Shown in pieces: positions 53,070-62,784 of a DNA stretch of 64,000 bases. Under the pieces are notes generated by a model, which saw only the letters and a program-made list of their open reading frames with translations, did no database searches and had not been told where the DNA came from. The translations under genes and the position numbers were made by a program. Origin of the DNA: Herbinix sp. Lineage in GTDB: Bacteria > Bacillota > Clostridia > Lachnospirales > Lachnospiraceae. The DNA is taken from assembly GCA_029256105.1 (NCBI GenBank), contig JAQSYO010000003.1:1-64000 (forward strand), read 5' to 3'. The first letter of the stretch is position 1; the number at the start of each line of letters is the position of its first letter.

Positions 53070-56000
53070 ATGGGAAAAAGATCCAAAAGGACAAGAGGGG
53101 TTTTCGAAGCGCTTAAAAAGGTGACTGCGTTTTTATTGGCTCTTGCACTAATATTTACAACATTGTCACCACTAACGATCACACCGGTATCTGCAGCAAC
53201 TCTGTCAGATGAGGAGAGTTTGCAAATAATCAAGGATAGGATCAAAGAAGAATTTTTAGGTAGTGATACTTACCGAGTGGTCAGTGGTTCTGACATTTTC
53301 GGGTATATATCAAAGTCAATGGAGTATGCAAATTCTATTCAGCCAAACGGCAGCTGGTCGGATGTAAATTATGCTGATCGTACCAATAGTGCAAATGGTA
53401 CTTTGTGGAGTCCATATCTTGCATTATACCGTATAACAGCAATGGCAATGGGATATAATCAGCAAGGTAATGAAGCATATCAAAATCCTGTCATAAAGGA
53501 TGCGATAGAAAGCGCATTAACTTATTGGGACAGTGTTAAGCCTTCATCCACAAACTGGTGGGAAAATGAAATCGGGCAAGCCATGTGTATGGGTGTGACA
53601 GGTATATTTATGGAAGGCATCATAAGTAAAGAGAGTCTGGATATATGTGTTAACTACAATCAGGGCCGTCTGGATACAGTTGGTGCAAATGGTGTTTGGA
53701 GAACCCAAGATTATTTATATAAAATGCTGGTACGCAATAATTATCCTGAGATAACAAAAGGAATCTCAACCCTGGCGAAAACACTAGCAGTTGATGAAAC
53801 AGGAACAGCGACTGAAGCGGTTCAAGCAGATTCAAGTTTTTACTGTCATGGTGCAAAGTTATATAGTGAAGGGTATGGAATGGCTCAGTTTAACATGGTT
53901 GCAACGTGGGTCGGGTATACCAGCGGAACTAATTTTGCTTTTTCTGAAGAAGGCTTAAAGGGATTAGAATTTTACATACTTGATGGTACCAGATGGATGA
54001 TCAGAGGAGAGTTTGGGCTCCTGTACCTTGGATATCGAAGGTATAATACGATTGAAGAAGTCGGTAGCTATGCAGCCGATATTCTTCCCGGGATGATGGT
54101 AATGGCACAATATGATACCGACCCGGAACGCAGAGCCAAATACCAGAAGGTAGTTGATAACATAAAAGGCACGTCTGCAACGAACGGATTGGTTGGGAAC
54201 AAACATTTCTGGAGGTCGGATTATAGCTCTCATATGCGTGATAATTTCGGAATTATGACTAAAATGAGTTCAAGCCGCATTAACGGTGGAGAATACCGTT
54301 CCACTTTCCGCCCGTCTGTAGGAAACGAAATATATTGGAATGCGGCAGGTACGACAGCAATCTTTGTAAATGGACATGAGTATACGGATTTGGTTCCTGC
54401 TTTTGATTGGTCGCATTATCCGGGTACTACTGCTCCTTATGAAAAGATGCCATACTCTTTGGAATGCAGATTTAATGCAAATTCAAGCTTTGTAGGCGGA
54501 GTATCCGATGGCATGTATGGTGCATCAGTATTTACTCAGGATATGGATAGCACTGTAGCACGTAAAGGATATTTTTACTTTGATAACGAAATGGTGGCTT
54601 TAGGTTCAGGAATATCATCAACGCGTCCTGTTGAGGTACATACCACAATTAACCAGGGAATTGCAAAGGAAAATGCATCAGTTGATGGTGTTCTGGCTCC
54701 AAAGGGTACAGCTCCGGTAACATATACGAATCCTAAATGGGCCTATAATGATCAGATCGGATATGTGTTTCCTGAGAACTCCAATGTCAGTGTCTCGAAT
54801 ATGGATCAGACAGCAAGTTGGTTAAACCAACCAGCACAAACAAAGCAGGCATATTCACTTTATTTTAATCACGGTATTAACCCGAATAATGCATCGTATG
54901 AGTATATTGTTGTTCCAGGAAAGACTTCAACTGAAGTTGAAGCATACTCACAAAATATCCCGGTTCAAATTTTGTCTAATACAACAAGCTTGCAGGCGGT
55001 AAGAAATGAAGGTCTAAAGCAGACTCAGATGATCTTTTACAATGCCGGAAGTCTTGAATACCGTACCGGTGCTACCATAACAGTAAATCAACCTTGTCTT
55101 GCTATTGTTGATGAGAGTTCCGGAACACCCAAGGTAACAGTAGCAAATCCTGATGTACCTGGCTTAGTAGTTGACGTGAAAATAATTGACCAAACTGCCG
55201 GTGAAACATTATATGGAAGATATAATGTTGGTAGTGGAATTCATCTGGGAGAATCGATTACACAAACTTTAACGAATGTTCCACTTACTGCTAATAATAT
55301 CGGTGCAAGCTCATTTTTACCCGGATACGCTTCTTTTAATGCAGTAGATGACTCAATGGATACATCATGGCGCTCAGAACCGGACGAAAGCCAATATCTT
55401 GTCTACAATTTAGAAACTCCGAAATCTTATGTTGATAAAGTCACTATCAATTGGGGTGATAACTATGCAAAAGAATATATTGTTCAATATTCTATGGATA
55501 ATGTAAATTGGACGGATGGATGTTTGCAATGGAATGGAAATGGCGGACAGGAAGTAATTGATTTACCATATGTAAAAACAAATTATATCCGTATTTTATT
55601 ACTCTCAAGCAATAATAAAACTGGTTATGAGATTAAGGATTTAAAAGTAAATAATTATGTAAATAGAGCATTGTCCAAAGCTACGTCAGCAAGTGGATCA
55701 GCAAATTCAGGTCAAGTAGCACAATATGCGGTGGATGGTGAGGGGAGCTCAAGATTTGCTGCAAATAACTCAGCTACTGCTTGGTGGCAAGTTAATTTAG
55801 GACAAAAAACATCGGTTAGAACAATAAGAATCTCATGGGAAAGCACTTATGCTACTAGCTATAAGATTCAAAAGTCAGATGATGGATCTACATGGACAGA
55901 CGTAAATACCTATACCTGCACGAAGCCGGGTTGGCAAGTTTTAAATATTCCTGAGGGGAGTATTAATTCACAATACATAAGATTACAATGTGTAAGTAGG

Positions 56001-59000
56001 GTAGGAACTTCATATGGTATGTCATTTTATGAATTGGAAGTATTTTCAGAGCCTAACATACCTGCCCCGTCACCAGATTATGGAGGAAGAACGAACTTAG
56101 CCTATAACAAAACAGTAACACTGGAGTCATATTGGACCGGTTCTGCTACTATAGAGTCAACTAAGACTACAACGATTCCTACAGATGGTAATTATGGTAC
56201 AAAGGACAGTACCGGTAGAGGAACTGCAGGTACAACAACACGTAGTTTTTACGTTGATTTGGGTGAATCGAAACAAGTGAATGAAGTGAAACTTTACTGG
56301 GAAGTAAATACGGCAGATGTATATTTACAATATTCTGATGATGCAGTTAATTGGACACCTATTACTCATGTCGCAAGAGCATATAGCAAAAATAAGAAGG
56401 ATGAAATAATTTTCAAACCAGTGACAGCTCGCTATATACGTGTTTATGGTGTAATTGCAGAACAATACGGGCTAGGTATCTATGAGATAGAGGCATATGG
56501 TGATTACTCGTATAAGCTGAACAATCATTATATTACATTGAATAAGGGAGAAAACCTTAATTTAAACGCAGATTTATCTCCATATGCTGCTTCAGACGTA
56601 ATCGAATTTAAATCATACAATACAAATACCGTAACTGTTGCTACACCAGAAACTACAGGAACTCCTGATACTGGAGAACAAGCAACGTATTCTGCAGCGA
56701 TTAATGCTGTTTCTGGAGGTACTTCCGTTATTATAGCCCGCCATTCGGCTGGTTCGGAATATGATTTATGCACAGTAAAGGTAAACACATATAAAGGTGA
56801 TCTGCAGGCACTTTACGATACAGCAGTACAATTAGATCAAAATGACTATATTTCTTCTTCCTGGTCCGATTCCAATATAGATAATGCTTTGCTTAATGCC
56901 AGCAGTTTATTAAGTGATAATAATGCAACGCAACGGCAGGTTGATACAATAATACAAAACCTGCAAACATCAATGAATGCATTGGATGAAAAGGCAAATA
57001 AATCTGCTTTAATAACAGTTATTTCACAAATAAAAACATTAAAACAAGCAGATTATACACCTATAAGCTGGGAAAGTGCTGATTTTGAAAGCTTACTTAC
57101 CACGGCAGATTTAGTTTACTTTAATGATAATGCCACGCAGCAAGATATAAATTCTACTATAGACGTGCTAATTGCAGCAATGAATGGGCTGGTTAAGAAT
57201 CCAAGTGATGTAACTGGAGAATCAGTGGTTGCAGGCAACGGACAGCTGACCATCACCTGGGCGGATCCTACCGATGACGATTTTGATCACGTTCTTGTTA
57301 CAGGAGACGGAATAGCCGTGCAGAGTGTGAATAAGGGAACACAGAGTGCGACCATCACGGGGCTGACAAACGGAACCAGCTATACAATTTTACTTCAAAC
57401 AATTGATGCTACCGGCAATATATCAACAGGAGTAAGTGTAAACGGAACACCGACTGACATAATAATACCTGATACAACAGCACCTTCCGAAGTTACTGGA
57501 TCAACAGTGGTTGCTGGTGATGGGGAGCTTACCTTAACATGGACAAACCCGACTGATTTAGACTTTGATCATGTTATAGTAACAGTAACTGGATCAGCAA
57601 TAACGGCACAGAACTTAGACGGAGAAGTACACAGCGCAACAGTCACTGGACTTACAAATGGAACAACCTATACAATTGTTCTGCAGACAGTTGATACTAC
57701 TGGCAATACATCAATCGGAGTAAGTGTAAACGGAACACCGACTGACTTAATAATACCTGATACAACAGCACCTTCCGAAGTTACTGAATCAACAGTAATA
57801 GCTGGTGATGGGCAGCTTACTGTAACATGGACAAACCCGACTGATTTAGACTTTGACCATGTTATAGTAACAGTAACTGGATCAGCAATAACAGCTCAGA
57901 ACTTAGGTGGAGGAGTACACAGCGCAACAGTCACTGGACTTACAAATGGAACAACTTATACAATAGTTCTGCAGACAGTTGATACTGCTGGAAATACATC
58001 AACCGGAGTAAGTGTAAACGCAACACCAACACCTGTGCCGATAGTGACACCGGAGCCGACACCAACACCCGTGCCGACAACGACACCTGAACCGACAGCG
58101 ACACCAACACCTGTAGCTGGTAACGGTTCAGAAGATACAGTTTCGATTGATTTGTCTTCAAGTAATGAAGAAGAAATTTCATTTACGGAGAAAGATTTAC
58201 AGAATTTATTAGAAAATGCTAATGTTGATACAGTAAAGATGAATGTGAAGTTATCCGATGCAGCTTATGAAGATACGAATGCAAGCCTGAAACTGATTCT
58301 GAAGTCAGAGGTACTTAATTCATTAGTTTCTTCTGGAGAGAACCTTACGGTATCTTTTGTAGACCAGGAAGGAAATGAACGCTATTCATGGAACTTTAAA
58401 CACGATTTATTAGCGGCTTCGAATAGTGATATGACAGATGTTGATTTATCCTTGAATGTCAGAAGTTTAAATTCTTCTGATTTAAATAATCAGTTGCAAT
58501 CAGGGGAAAGTTATACCGGACTGGTAGTAGATTTCAGATATGAAGGAATTCTTCCGAGTCAGGCTAATGTAAGAGTTTATGTTGGAGATATGCCCGGCGT
58601 TGTTCCTGGAAGCAAAGTGTATCTGTATCATGTGAACCCGAAGACCGGTAAATTAGAGACTTTACCGTACAGTTCAAATTATGAGGTTGATAAGGACGGT
58701 TATATCAATTTTAACGTGATACATTGTTCTGATTACGCCGTATTGTATAAGGAGGCTGCTTCCAGCGAGATAACATCCTTAAAGGATCAGATCAGTGTCA
58801 CACCTGCAATAAAGACCTTATATACTGGTGTCGGAAGTCTGTCTTCTGACTCAATTGCGATAGATCTTCCAGCTACCTTAGAGTTGATCAGTTCATTGAA
58901 GGATAAAACTTCCCAGCCTGCGATCGGAGGGGTCATAGCAGCCTATCGTTCCGGCAATACGAAAATTGCAAAGGTAGATAAAAACGGTAAAGTCAGCGCA

Positions 59001-59321
59001 GTAGGCGTCGGAAGTACAGATATCATCACCACGGTTACTTTATACAGCGGAAAGACTAAGACTTTCAAGACAAGCGTGACCGTAAAAGAACCTTCTATCA
59101 CTATATCCGGTAAAAAAACACTGAAGGTAGGAGATGTCACTACATTTACAGCAAAGACAGAAGGGGTTGACAGTAAGAATATTATCTGGTCAACAACAAA
59201 GAAATCCATTATTGTAATTGATACTAAGACAGGCAAAGCGACAGCAAAATCCAAGGGAATTGATTATGTGGTTGCGAAAGTCGGAAATGTCAGTGTAAAA
59301 ATCAAAGTAGAAGTTAAATAA
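53070..59321 (+). CDS. Secreted giant polysaccharide lyase family 8 enzyme
   Basis: A 2083-aa exported protein (signal peptide about 1-42, core FLLALALIFTTLS). Residues about 45-730 are a PL8 lyase of the hyaluronate/chondroitin/xanthan group: NWWENEIG (162-169) is the aromatic patch, GANGVW carries the likely catalytic Asn (N207), and SSFYCHGAKLYSEGYG holds His260 and Tyr269, nine residues apart as in hyaluronate lyase. Three F5/8C (CBM32-like) domains follow (about 735-862, 864-997, 1005-1145). Next are two FIVAR helical repeats (1240-1377), three fibronectin-III-like repeats (1379-1653), a Pro-Thr linker, a beta domain, and BIG2-like domains at the end. No sortase or SLH anchor is seen. 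AGGAGGAG precedes the ATG. Confidence 0.9.
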   Translation: MGKRSKRTRGVFEALKKVTAFLLALALIFTTLSPLTITPVSAATLSDEESLQIIKDRIKEEFLGSDTYRVVSGSDIFGYISKSMEYANSIQPNGSWSDVNYADRTNSANGTLWSPYLALYRITAMAMGYNQQGNEAYQNPVIKDAIESALTYWDSVKPSSTNWWENEIGQAMCMGVTGIFMEGIISKESLDICVNYNQGRLDTVGANGVWRTQDYLYKMLVRNNYPEITKGISTLAKTLAVDETGTATEAVQADSSFYCHGAKLYSEGYGMAQFNMVATWVGYTSGTNFAFSEEGLKGLEFYILDGTRWMIRGEFGLLYLGYRRYNTIEEVGSYAADILPGMMVMAQYDTDPERRAKYQKVVDNIKGTSATNGLVGNKHFWRSDYSSHMRDNFGIMTKMSSSRINGGEYRSTFRPSVGNEIYWNAAGTTAIFVNGHEYTDLVPAFDWSHYPGTTAPYEKMPYSLECRFNANSSFVGGVSDGMYGASVFTQDMDSTVARKGYFYFDNEMVALGSGISSTRPVEVHTTINQGIAKENASVDGVLAPKGTAPVTYTNPKWAYNDQIGYVFPENSNVSVSNMDQTASWLNQPAQTKQAYSLYFNHGINPNNASYEYIVVPGKTSTEVEAYSQNIPVQILSNTTSLQAVRNEGLKQTQMIFYNAGSLEYRTGATITVNQPCLAIVDESSGTPKVTVANPDVPGLVVDVKIIDQTAGETLYGRYNVGSGIHLGESITQTLTNVPLTANNIGASSFLPGYASFNAVDDSMDTSWRSEPDESQYLVYNLETPKSYVDKVTINWGDNYAKEYIVQYSMDNVNWTDGCLQWNGNGGQEVIDLPYVKTNYIRILLLSSNNKTGYEIKDLKVNNYVNRALSKATSASGSANSGQVAQYAVDGEGSSRFAANNSATAWWQVNLGQKTSVRTIRISWESTYATSYKIQKSDDGSTWTDVNTYTCTKPGWQVLNIPEGSINSQYIRLQCVSRVGTSYGMSFYELEVFSEPNIPAPSPDYGGRTNLAYNKTVTLESYWTGSATIESTKTTTIPTDGNYGTKDSTGRGTAGTTTRSFYVDLGESKQVNEVKLYWEVNTADVYLQYSDDAVNWTPITHVARAYSKNKKDEIIFKPVTARYIRVYGVIAEQYGLGIYEIEAYGDYSYKLNNHYITLNKGENLNLNADLSPYAASDVIEFKSYNTNTVTVATPETTGTPDTGEQATYSAAINAVSGGTSVIIARHSAGSEYDLCTVKVNTYKGDLQALYDTAVQLDQNDYISSSWSDSNIDNALLNASSLLSDNNATQRQVDTIIQNLQTSMNALDEKANKSALITVISQIKTLKQADYTPISWESADFESLLTTADLVYFNDNATQQDINSTIDVLIAAMNGLVKNPSDVTGESVVAGNGQLTITWADPTDDDFDHVLVTGDGIAVQSVNKGTQSATITGLTNGTSYTILLQTIDATGNISTGVSVNGTPTDIIIPDTTAPSEVTGSTVVAGDGELTLTWTNPTDLDFDHVIVTVTGSAITAQNLDGEVHSATVTGLTNGTTYTIVLQTVDTTGNTSIGVSVNGTPTDLIIPDTTAPSEVTESTVIAGDGQLTVTWTNPTDLDFDHVIVTVTGSAITAQNLGGGVHSATVTGLTNGTTYTIVLQTVDTAGNTSTGVSVNATPTPVPIVTPEPTPTPVPTTTPEPTATPTPVAGNGSEDTVSIDLSSSNEEEISFTEKDLQNLLENANVDTVKMNVKLSDAAYEDTNASLKLILKSEVLNSLVSSGENLTVSFVDQEGNERYSWNFKHDLLAASNSDMTDVDLSLNVRSLNSSDLNNQLQSGESYTGLVVDFRYEGILPSQANVRVYVGDMPGVVPGSKVYLYHVNPKTGKLETLPYSSNYEVDKDGYINFNVIHCSDYAVLYKEAASSEITSLKDQISVTPAIKTLYTGVGSLSSDSIAIDLPATLELISSLKDKTSQPAIGGVIAAYRSGNTKIAKVDKNGKVSAVGVGSTDIITTVTLYSGKTKTFKTSVTVKEPSITISGKKTLKVGDVTTFTAKTEGVDSKNIIWSTTKKSIIVIDTKTGKATAKSKGIDYVVAKVGNVSVKIKVEVK
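57470..58020 (+). repeat. Near-identical DNA repeats encoding two fibronectin-like domains
   Basis: Two units of about 290 bases (from about 57470 and about 57762) within the PL8 gene are nearly identical at the DNA level, including synonymous positions. A third, diverged unit precedes them at about 57205. Such identity indicates recent duplication or gene conversion. Confidence 0.8.
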
Positions 59322-59338
59322 TTTTAGAAGATTGTACG

Positions 59339-59371
59339 AAAAAGCCTGTCATGTTTGTGTGACAGGCTTTT
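59339..59371 (+). terminator. Terminator of the PL8 gene
   Basis: AAAAGCCTGTCA (59339-59350) is inverted at 59359-59370 and continues into five T residues. Confidence 0.9.
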
Positions 59372-59425
59372 TGCCAGTACGCTCTATCGTGTGAAAAAAC
59401 GAAGGATTACCATTAGGAGGACATC

Positions 59426-59530
59426 ATGTTTGAGAAATAGTTAAAGCTATTCGTTTTATTTGCAATAGGATTTTAAGATAATATGGAAAGATTATACTGA
59501 AACTAACTGGGGCTATAGATGCACCCGGTC
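59426..59530 (+). repeat. Diverged copy of the deacetylase gene end and its terminator
   Basis: AGGAGG and an ATG at 59426 are followed directly by TTTGAGAAATAG, the last codons (FEK, stop) of the deacetylase gene at 44116-44127. The next 100 bases, including the AACTGGGG stem, run parallel to 44128-44232. The body of the gene is missing. It is a deletion remnant of a second deacetylase gene or of its duplicated tail. Confidence 0.65.
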
Positions 59531-59587
59531 ACATTTTGGTAAAGAATGTATATAATGTTTAAATTGAGCATTGTAAGGAACTGAAAT

Positions 59588-59734
59588 ATGATTAAGCTGG
59601 ACACTGACAAGCTGACAGTAGAGTTTAGGGATGGTGTTAATCAGAGAGCACCGCTTATTCCAAGAAGATATACATTTACGCATGCGGAGAATTCACAGGA
59701 TATATTCCTAGTAATAGTGAATATTCTTGCTTAG
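59588..59734 (+). pseudogene. Truncated staygreen-family protein gene
   Basis: AAGGA at 59574-59579 precedes an ATG that encodes 48 codons: LDTDKLTVEFRDGVN, then PLIPRRYTFTHAENSQDIFLVI. This matches the N-terminal part of the bacterial staygreen family (xxPRRYTLTHSDxTGxxFLxIG). A stop follows at 59732, and the C-terminal half is not recognisable downstream. Function of the bacterial family is not well known. Confidence 0.6.
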
Positions 59735-59863
59735 GATGCTTTACTTATGAAAGCAGATTAAGTATAATCGGTGTTAGCGGTGTCCTGATTTAGAAGGTGT
59801 CAGGAGCATTGAAAATATGGCGAGGAAAAGGTTAATACATACTTTATAGGTGACGCAAATATC

Positions 59864-61150
59864 ATGTCAGAAAAACACAGAGCGGGAAATATCATTCAAT
59901 CTTTTAACATCCTGAAGGGAAATACTCGAGTATCGGTTCTTTTTGAACCTCTGTGGGGAATTCCCTTTGTACTTTATAATTTTTACCTGAGTCTTTATAT
60001 GAAAAGTCAGGGTATTACTAATCAACAGATCGGTTTACTGATTTCCATAGGGTTTGTTACAGGTACATTCTTTTCCTTATTTAGCGGCATTATTACGGAT
60101 GCCCTTGGTAGAAAGAGAACAACATTAATCTTTGACTTGTTAAGTTGGCCTGTATCATTAATAATCTACTTCTTTGCCCACAATTTTTGGATGTTTGCTT
60201 TAGCTCAGATTATAAATTCCTCAGTGCGGATTGTCGCAGTATCCTGGAATCTTATGGTGATTGAAGATGCAGATAATGAACAGCGTGTGGCGGCCTTTAA
60301 TCTGCTGAATATCATAACCATAGCAACAGGGATCATCACTCCTGTTTCAGGCATATTGGTAAAGCTAATGGGGGTACCTTATGCCGAAAGGATATTCCTT
60401 ACCATAGCAACTATCAGTATGACAATTATGATTTTGGCAAGAAATCATTTTTATACAGAAACCCATATAGGAACGCAAATACGGGAACAGCATAGTAGGA
60501 AGCATATTCTTGATCAGTTTAAAAAGGGGTTGTATCGGGACACCTTCGCTCTTCTTAAGACGAACTCAGAATTAATCTTGATCGTATGCATTCTTGTATT
60601 ATTTAATATTTATATGCTCATTGGTACCTATTCCAGTTTGTATTTTGCTCCCTATCTGACTGAAGTTCTTGGAATTGATAAGGCCTCAATTTCCATCCTT
60701 GGTGGCGTGAATTCCGGTATTATGCTGTTGATTTTTTTATTTGTAATACCTGTAATAAGTCGCTTCAATATGCTAAAAAATATGATTGCAGGATTTATCA
60801 TACAGGCTATCACTGTGTTGCTTTTCACGATAATACCCTTAGGCAATCTTTCGGCTGCGATTATAAATATGATTATATTTGCAGTCGGATTCAGTGTTTC
60901 AAGACCATTTATTGATGCCCTATTTGCTAATTCAACTAATGGAACGGAAAGAGCTGGCATCTATTCACTTAGTAATACTATAATTTCAATTTTCGGTGCC
61001 ATATGCGGATTGGCATCCGGTTATTTGTATAAATTGAACCCTCGGCTGCTTTATTATATCTCGTTTGGAATCTTATTAGTCTGTATGACGTTAATCTTGG
61101 TATTGTTAAGAAAAAGGACAAGCATAAAAGCGAAACCCTTAGATTTATAG
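59864..61150 (+). CDS. Major facilitator superfamily transporter
   Basis: A 428-aa membrane protein with about twelve hydrophobic segments. The loop 2-3 motif reads GIITDALGRKRTT, the usual GxxxDxxGRK/RxxL of MFS carriers. AGGTGA is about ten bases before the ATG. It sits between the polysaccharide lyase and a sugar ABC transporter and could move an oligosaccharide or a breakdown product, but the substrate is not evident. Confidence 0.82.
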   Translation: MSEKHRAGNIIQSFNILKGNTRVSVLFEPLWGIPFVLYNFYLSLYMKSQGITNQQIGLLISIGFVTGTFFSLFSGIITDALGRKRTTLIFDLLSWPVSLIIYFFAHNFWMFALAQIINSSVRIVAVSWNLMVIEDADNEQRVAAFNLLNIITIATGIITPVSGILVKLMGVPYAERIFLTIATISMTIMILARNHFYTETHIGTQIREQHSRKHILDQFKKGLYRDTFALLKTNSELILIVCILVLFNIYMLIGTYSSLYFAPYLTEVLGIDKASISILGGVNSGIMLLIFLFVIPVISRFNMLKNMIAGFIIQAITVLLFTIIPLGNLSAAIINMIIFAVGFSVSRPFIDALFANSTNGTERAGIYSLSNTIISIFGAICGLASGYLYKLNPRLLYYISFGILLVCMTLILVLLRKRTSIKAKPLDL

Positions 61151-61251
61151 CTTTATACTGGAAAAATTCCGTCATTACGATTGACCAAACGGGAATTCGG
61201 TTTGCAAAGTAAATATGGTAAAGGATTACTAATTTCCAATAATGATAGAAG

Positions 61252-61288
61252 AAATAGATATCTCCAATTATGAGGGTATCTATTTTTT
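61252..61288 (+). terminator. Terminator of the MFS gene
   Basis: AAATAGATA (61252-61260) is paired with TATCTATTT (61277-61285), followed by T residues. Confidence 0.65.
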
Positions 61289-61322
61289 CTAGTATCGCTA
61301 AATAAAAGTCGCTAAAATACAA

Positions 61323-61336
61323 ACAAACTAGTTTGT
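61323..61336. promoter_or_regulatory. Palindrome upstream of the sugar ABC transporter
   Basis: ACAAACTAGTTTGT is a perfect 14-bp palindrome about 75 bases before the binding-protein gene. It resembles a repressor operator; no clear -35/-10 pair is evident beside it. Confidence 0.4.
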
Positions 61337-61409
61337 GTTTATTACATTAATAAGCAAATGAATCTATAATGAAATTGTAAAAAACATATGAGCTTTGGGA
61401 GGTAGTAAT

Positions 61410-62717
61410 ATGAGTAAAAAAGTAGCGAAAATATTATCACTGTTACTGACAATTATTCTTGTTTTTACATCGGTTGTAGCATGTAGTAAGAAGGATACAC
61501 CTGATGAAAATGCAATGGGGAATAATAATGAGGTAACAAAAAATGAGACAAAAAATGAGACTACAAATGAAGAAGAACAGATTACATTAACCTTCTGGCA
61601 CACTTACGGTGATGGAGAAGAAGCACAATTTAATAATGTAGTTCTTCCTAAATGGGAGGCAGCACATCCTAATATCAAAATTGAAGCAGTAAGACAGGAC
61701 GGCAGTCAGTATCACCAGATGATTGTAACCGCCTTCGGTACCGGACAGACACCCGATGTAGCAAGAATTGATATTGTTAATACTGCTTCCTATGCTAATC
61801 AGGGAGGACTTGTTGCTTTGAATGATTTTGAAGGTTTTGCTTCCAGTAAAGCAAATTTCCTTGATGGTCCATTATCAACAAATTTATTCAGGGGTAACTA
61901 CTATGGTTTACCACTTGATACTAACTGCAAGGCAGCAGTAGTAAATAGGAATACACTTGCATCAATTGGTTTAACAGAGGCGCCTGCTACGTTTGAAGAA
62001 TTTTTAACAGCAGCAGAAAAGTCAGAGGTACCATTAATCAGTGTATCTGGTGTTGGTGATTGGGACTTCTATCCATATTTCTGGTTGTTTGGTGGCACTT
62101 TAACCGACCCTGAATTTAAAAAGGCAAGTGGTTACTTAGATAGCCAGTCAAGTATCGATGCTATGAATAAGTTAGTAGAATTAAATCAGAATAAGGTTCT
62201 CACAATTAAAGAAGTAGACGGAACCGCGGATGCTTGGGATGGTATTAAAACCGGCGAATATGCAATGTTCTTTGAAGGTCCTTGGTTCTTCGGATCCTAT
62301 GAGGAGAATTTAGCTCAAGGTATTGAAGCGGCTACAATCCCTACCTATAATGGAAGAAGCGCTTCTGTAGTTGGTGGTGAGAATATCGTAGTTTTTGAGG
62401 CTTCTAAGCATAAAGAGGCTTCCTACGAATTTTTAAAATTCATGACTTCCGAGGAAATACAATTAGCTATGCTTGATTGCGGACAAATCCCGGTATTAAA
62501 GAGCTTAGTTTCGAATGAAAAAGTAACTGGTAATCCTGTTTGGTCTGTTTATATGAAGCAACTTGAAACTGCAAATGCAAGAATTCCTTCCCCGAACCAT
62601 ACAGAAATCGGTCAGGTATGGAGTAATGCAATGACGAATATCTTTGTGAATCATACCGATGTTAAGACTGAACTTGAAAGTGCAGCAGCTCAAATAGATG
62701 GATTATTAGCAGAGTAG
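61410..62717 (+). CDS. Sugar ABC transporter substrate-binding lipoprotein (CUT1 type)
   Basis: A 435-aa extracellular solute-binding protein of family 1. The lipobox is SVVAC, with Cys25 lipidated after signal peptidase II cleavage, then an Asn/Glu-rich linker. The mature domain starts ITLTFWHTYGDGEEAQFNNVVLPKWEAAHPNIKIE and contains GTGQTPDVARID and TGEYAMFFEGPWFFGSY. GGGAGG precedes the ATG at 61410. It delivers an oligosaccharide to the permeases encoded next; the neighbouring lyase suggests that its product is the cargo. Confidence 0.92.
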   Translation: MSKKVAKILSLLLTIILVFTSVVACSKKDTPDENAMGNNNEVTKNETKNETTNEEEQITLTFWHTYGDGEEAQFNNVVLPKWEAAHPNIKIEAVRQDGSQYHQMIVTAFGTGQTPDVARIDIVNTASYANQGGLVALNDFEGFASSKANFLDGPLSTNLFRGNYYGLPLDTNCKAAVVNRNTLASIGLTEAPATFEEFLTAAEKSEVPLISVSGVGDWDFYPYFWLFGGTLTDPEFKKASGYLDSQSSIDAMNKLVELNQNKVLTIKEVDGTADAWDGIKTGEYAMFFEGPWFFGSYEENLAQGIEAATIPTYNGRSASVVGGENIVVFEASKHKEASYEFLKFMTSEEIQLAMLDCGQIPVLKSLVSNEKVTGNPVWSVYMKQLETANARIPSPNHTEIGQVWSNAMTNIFVNHTDVKTELESAAAQIDGLLAE

Positions 62718-62726
62718 ATAATATGG

Positions 62727-62770
62727 GTTGCCACAACCTGATTACACAGTAAGGTTGTGGCAACTTTATT
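62727..62770 (+). terminator. Intra-operon hairpin after the binding-protein gene
   Basis: GTTGCCACAACCT (62727-62739) is perfectly inverted at 62752-62764, followed by a short T stretch 15 bases before the permease gene. Such hairpins in sugar ABC operons commonly keep binding-protein mRNA in excess over permease mRNA. Confidence 0.75.
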
Positions 62771-62784
62771 GAAAGGGTGAGATT

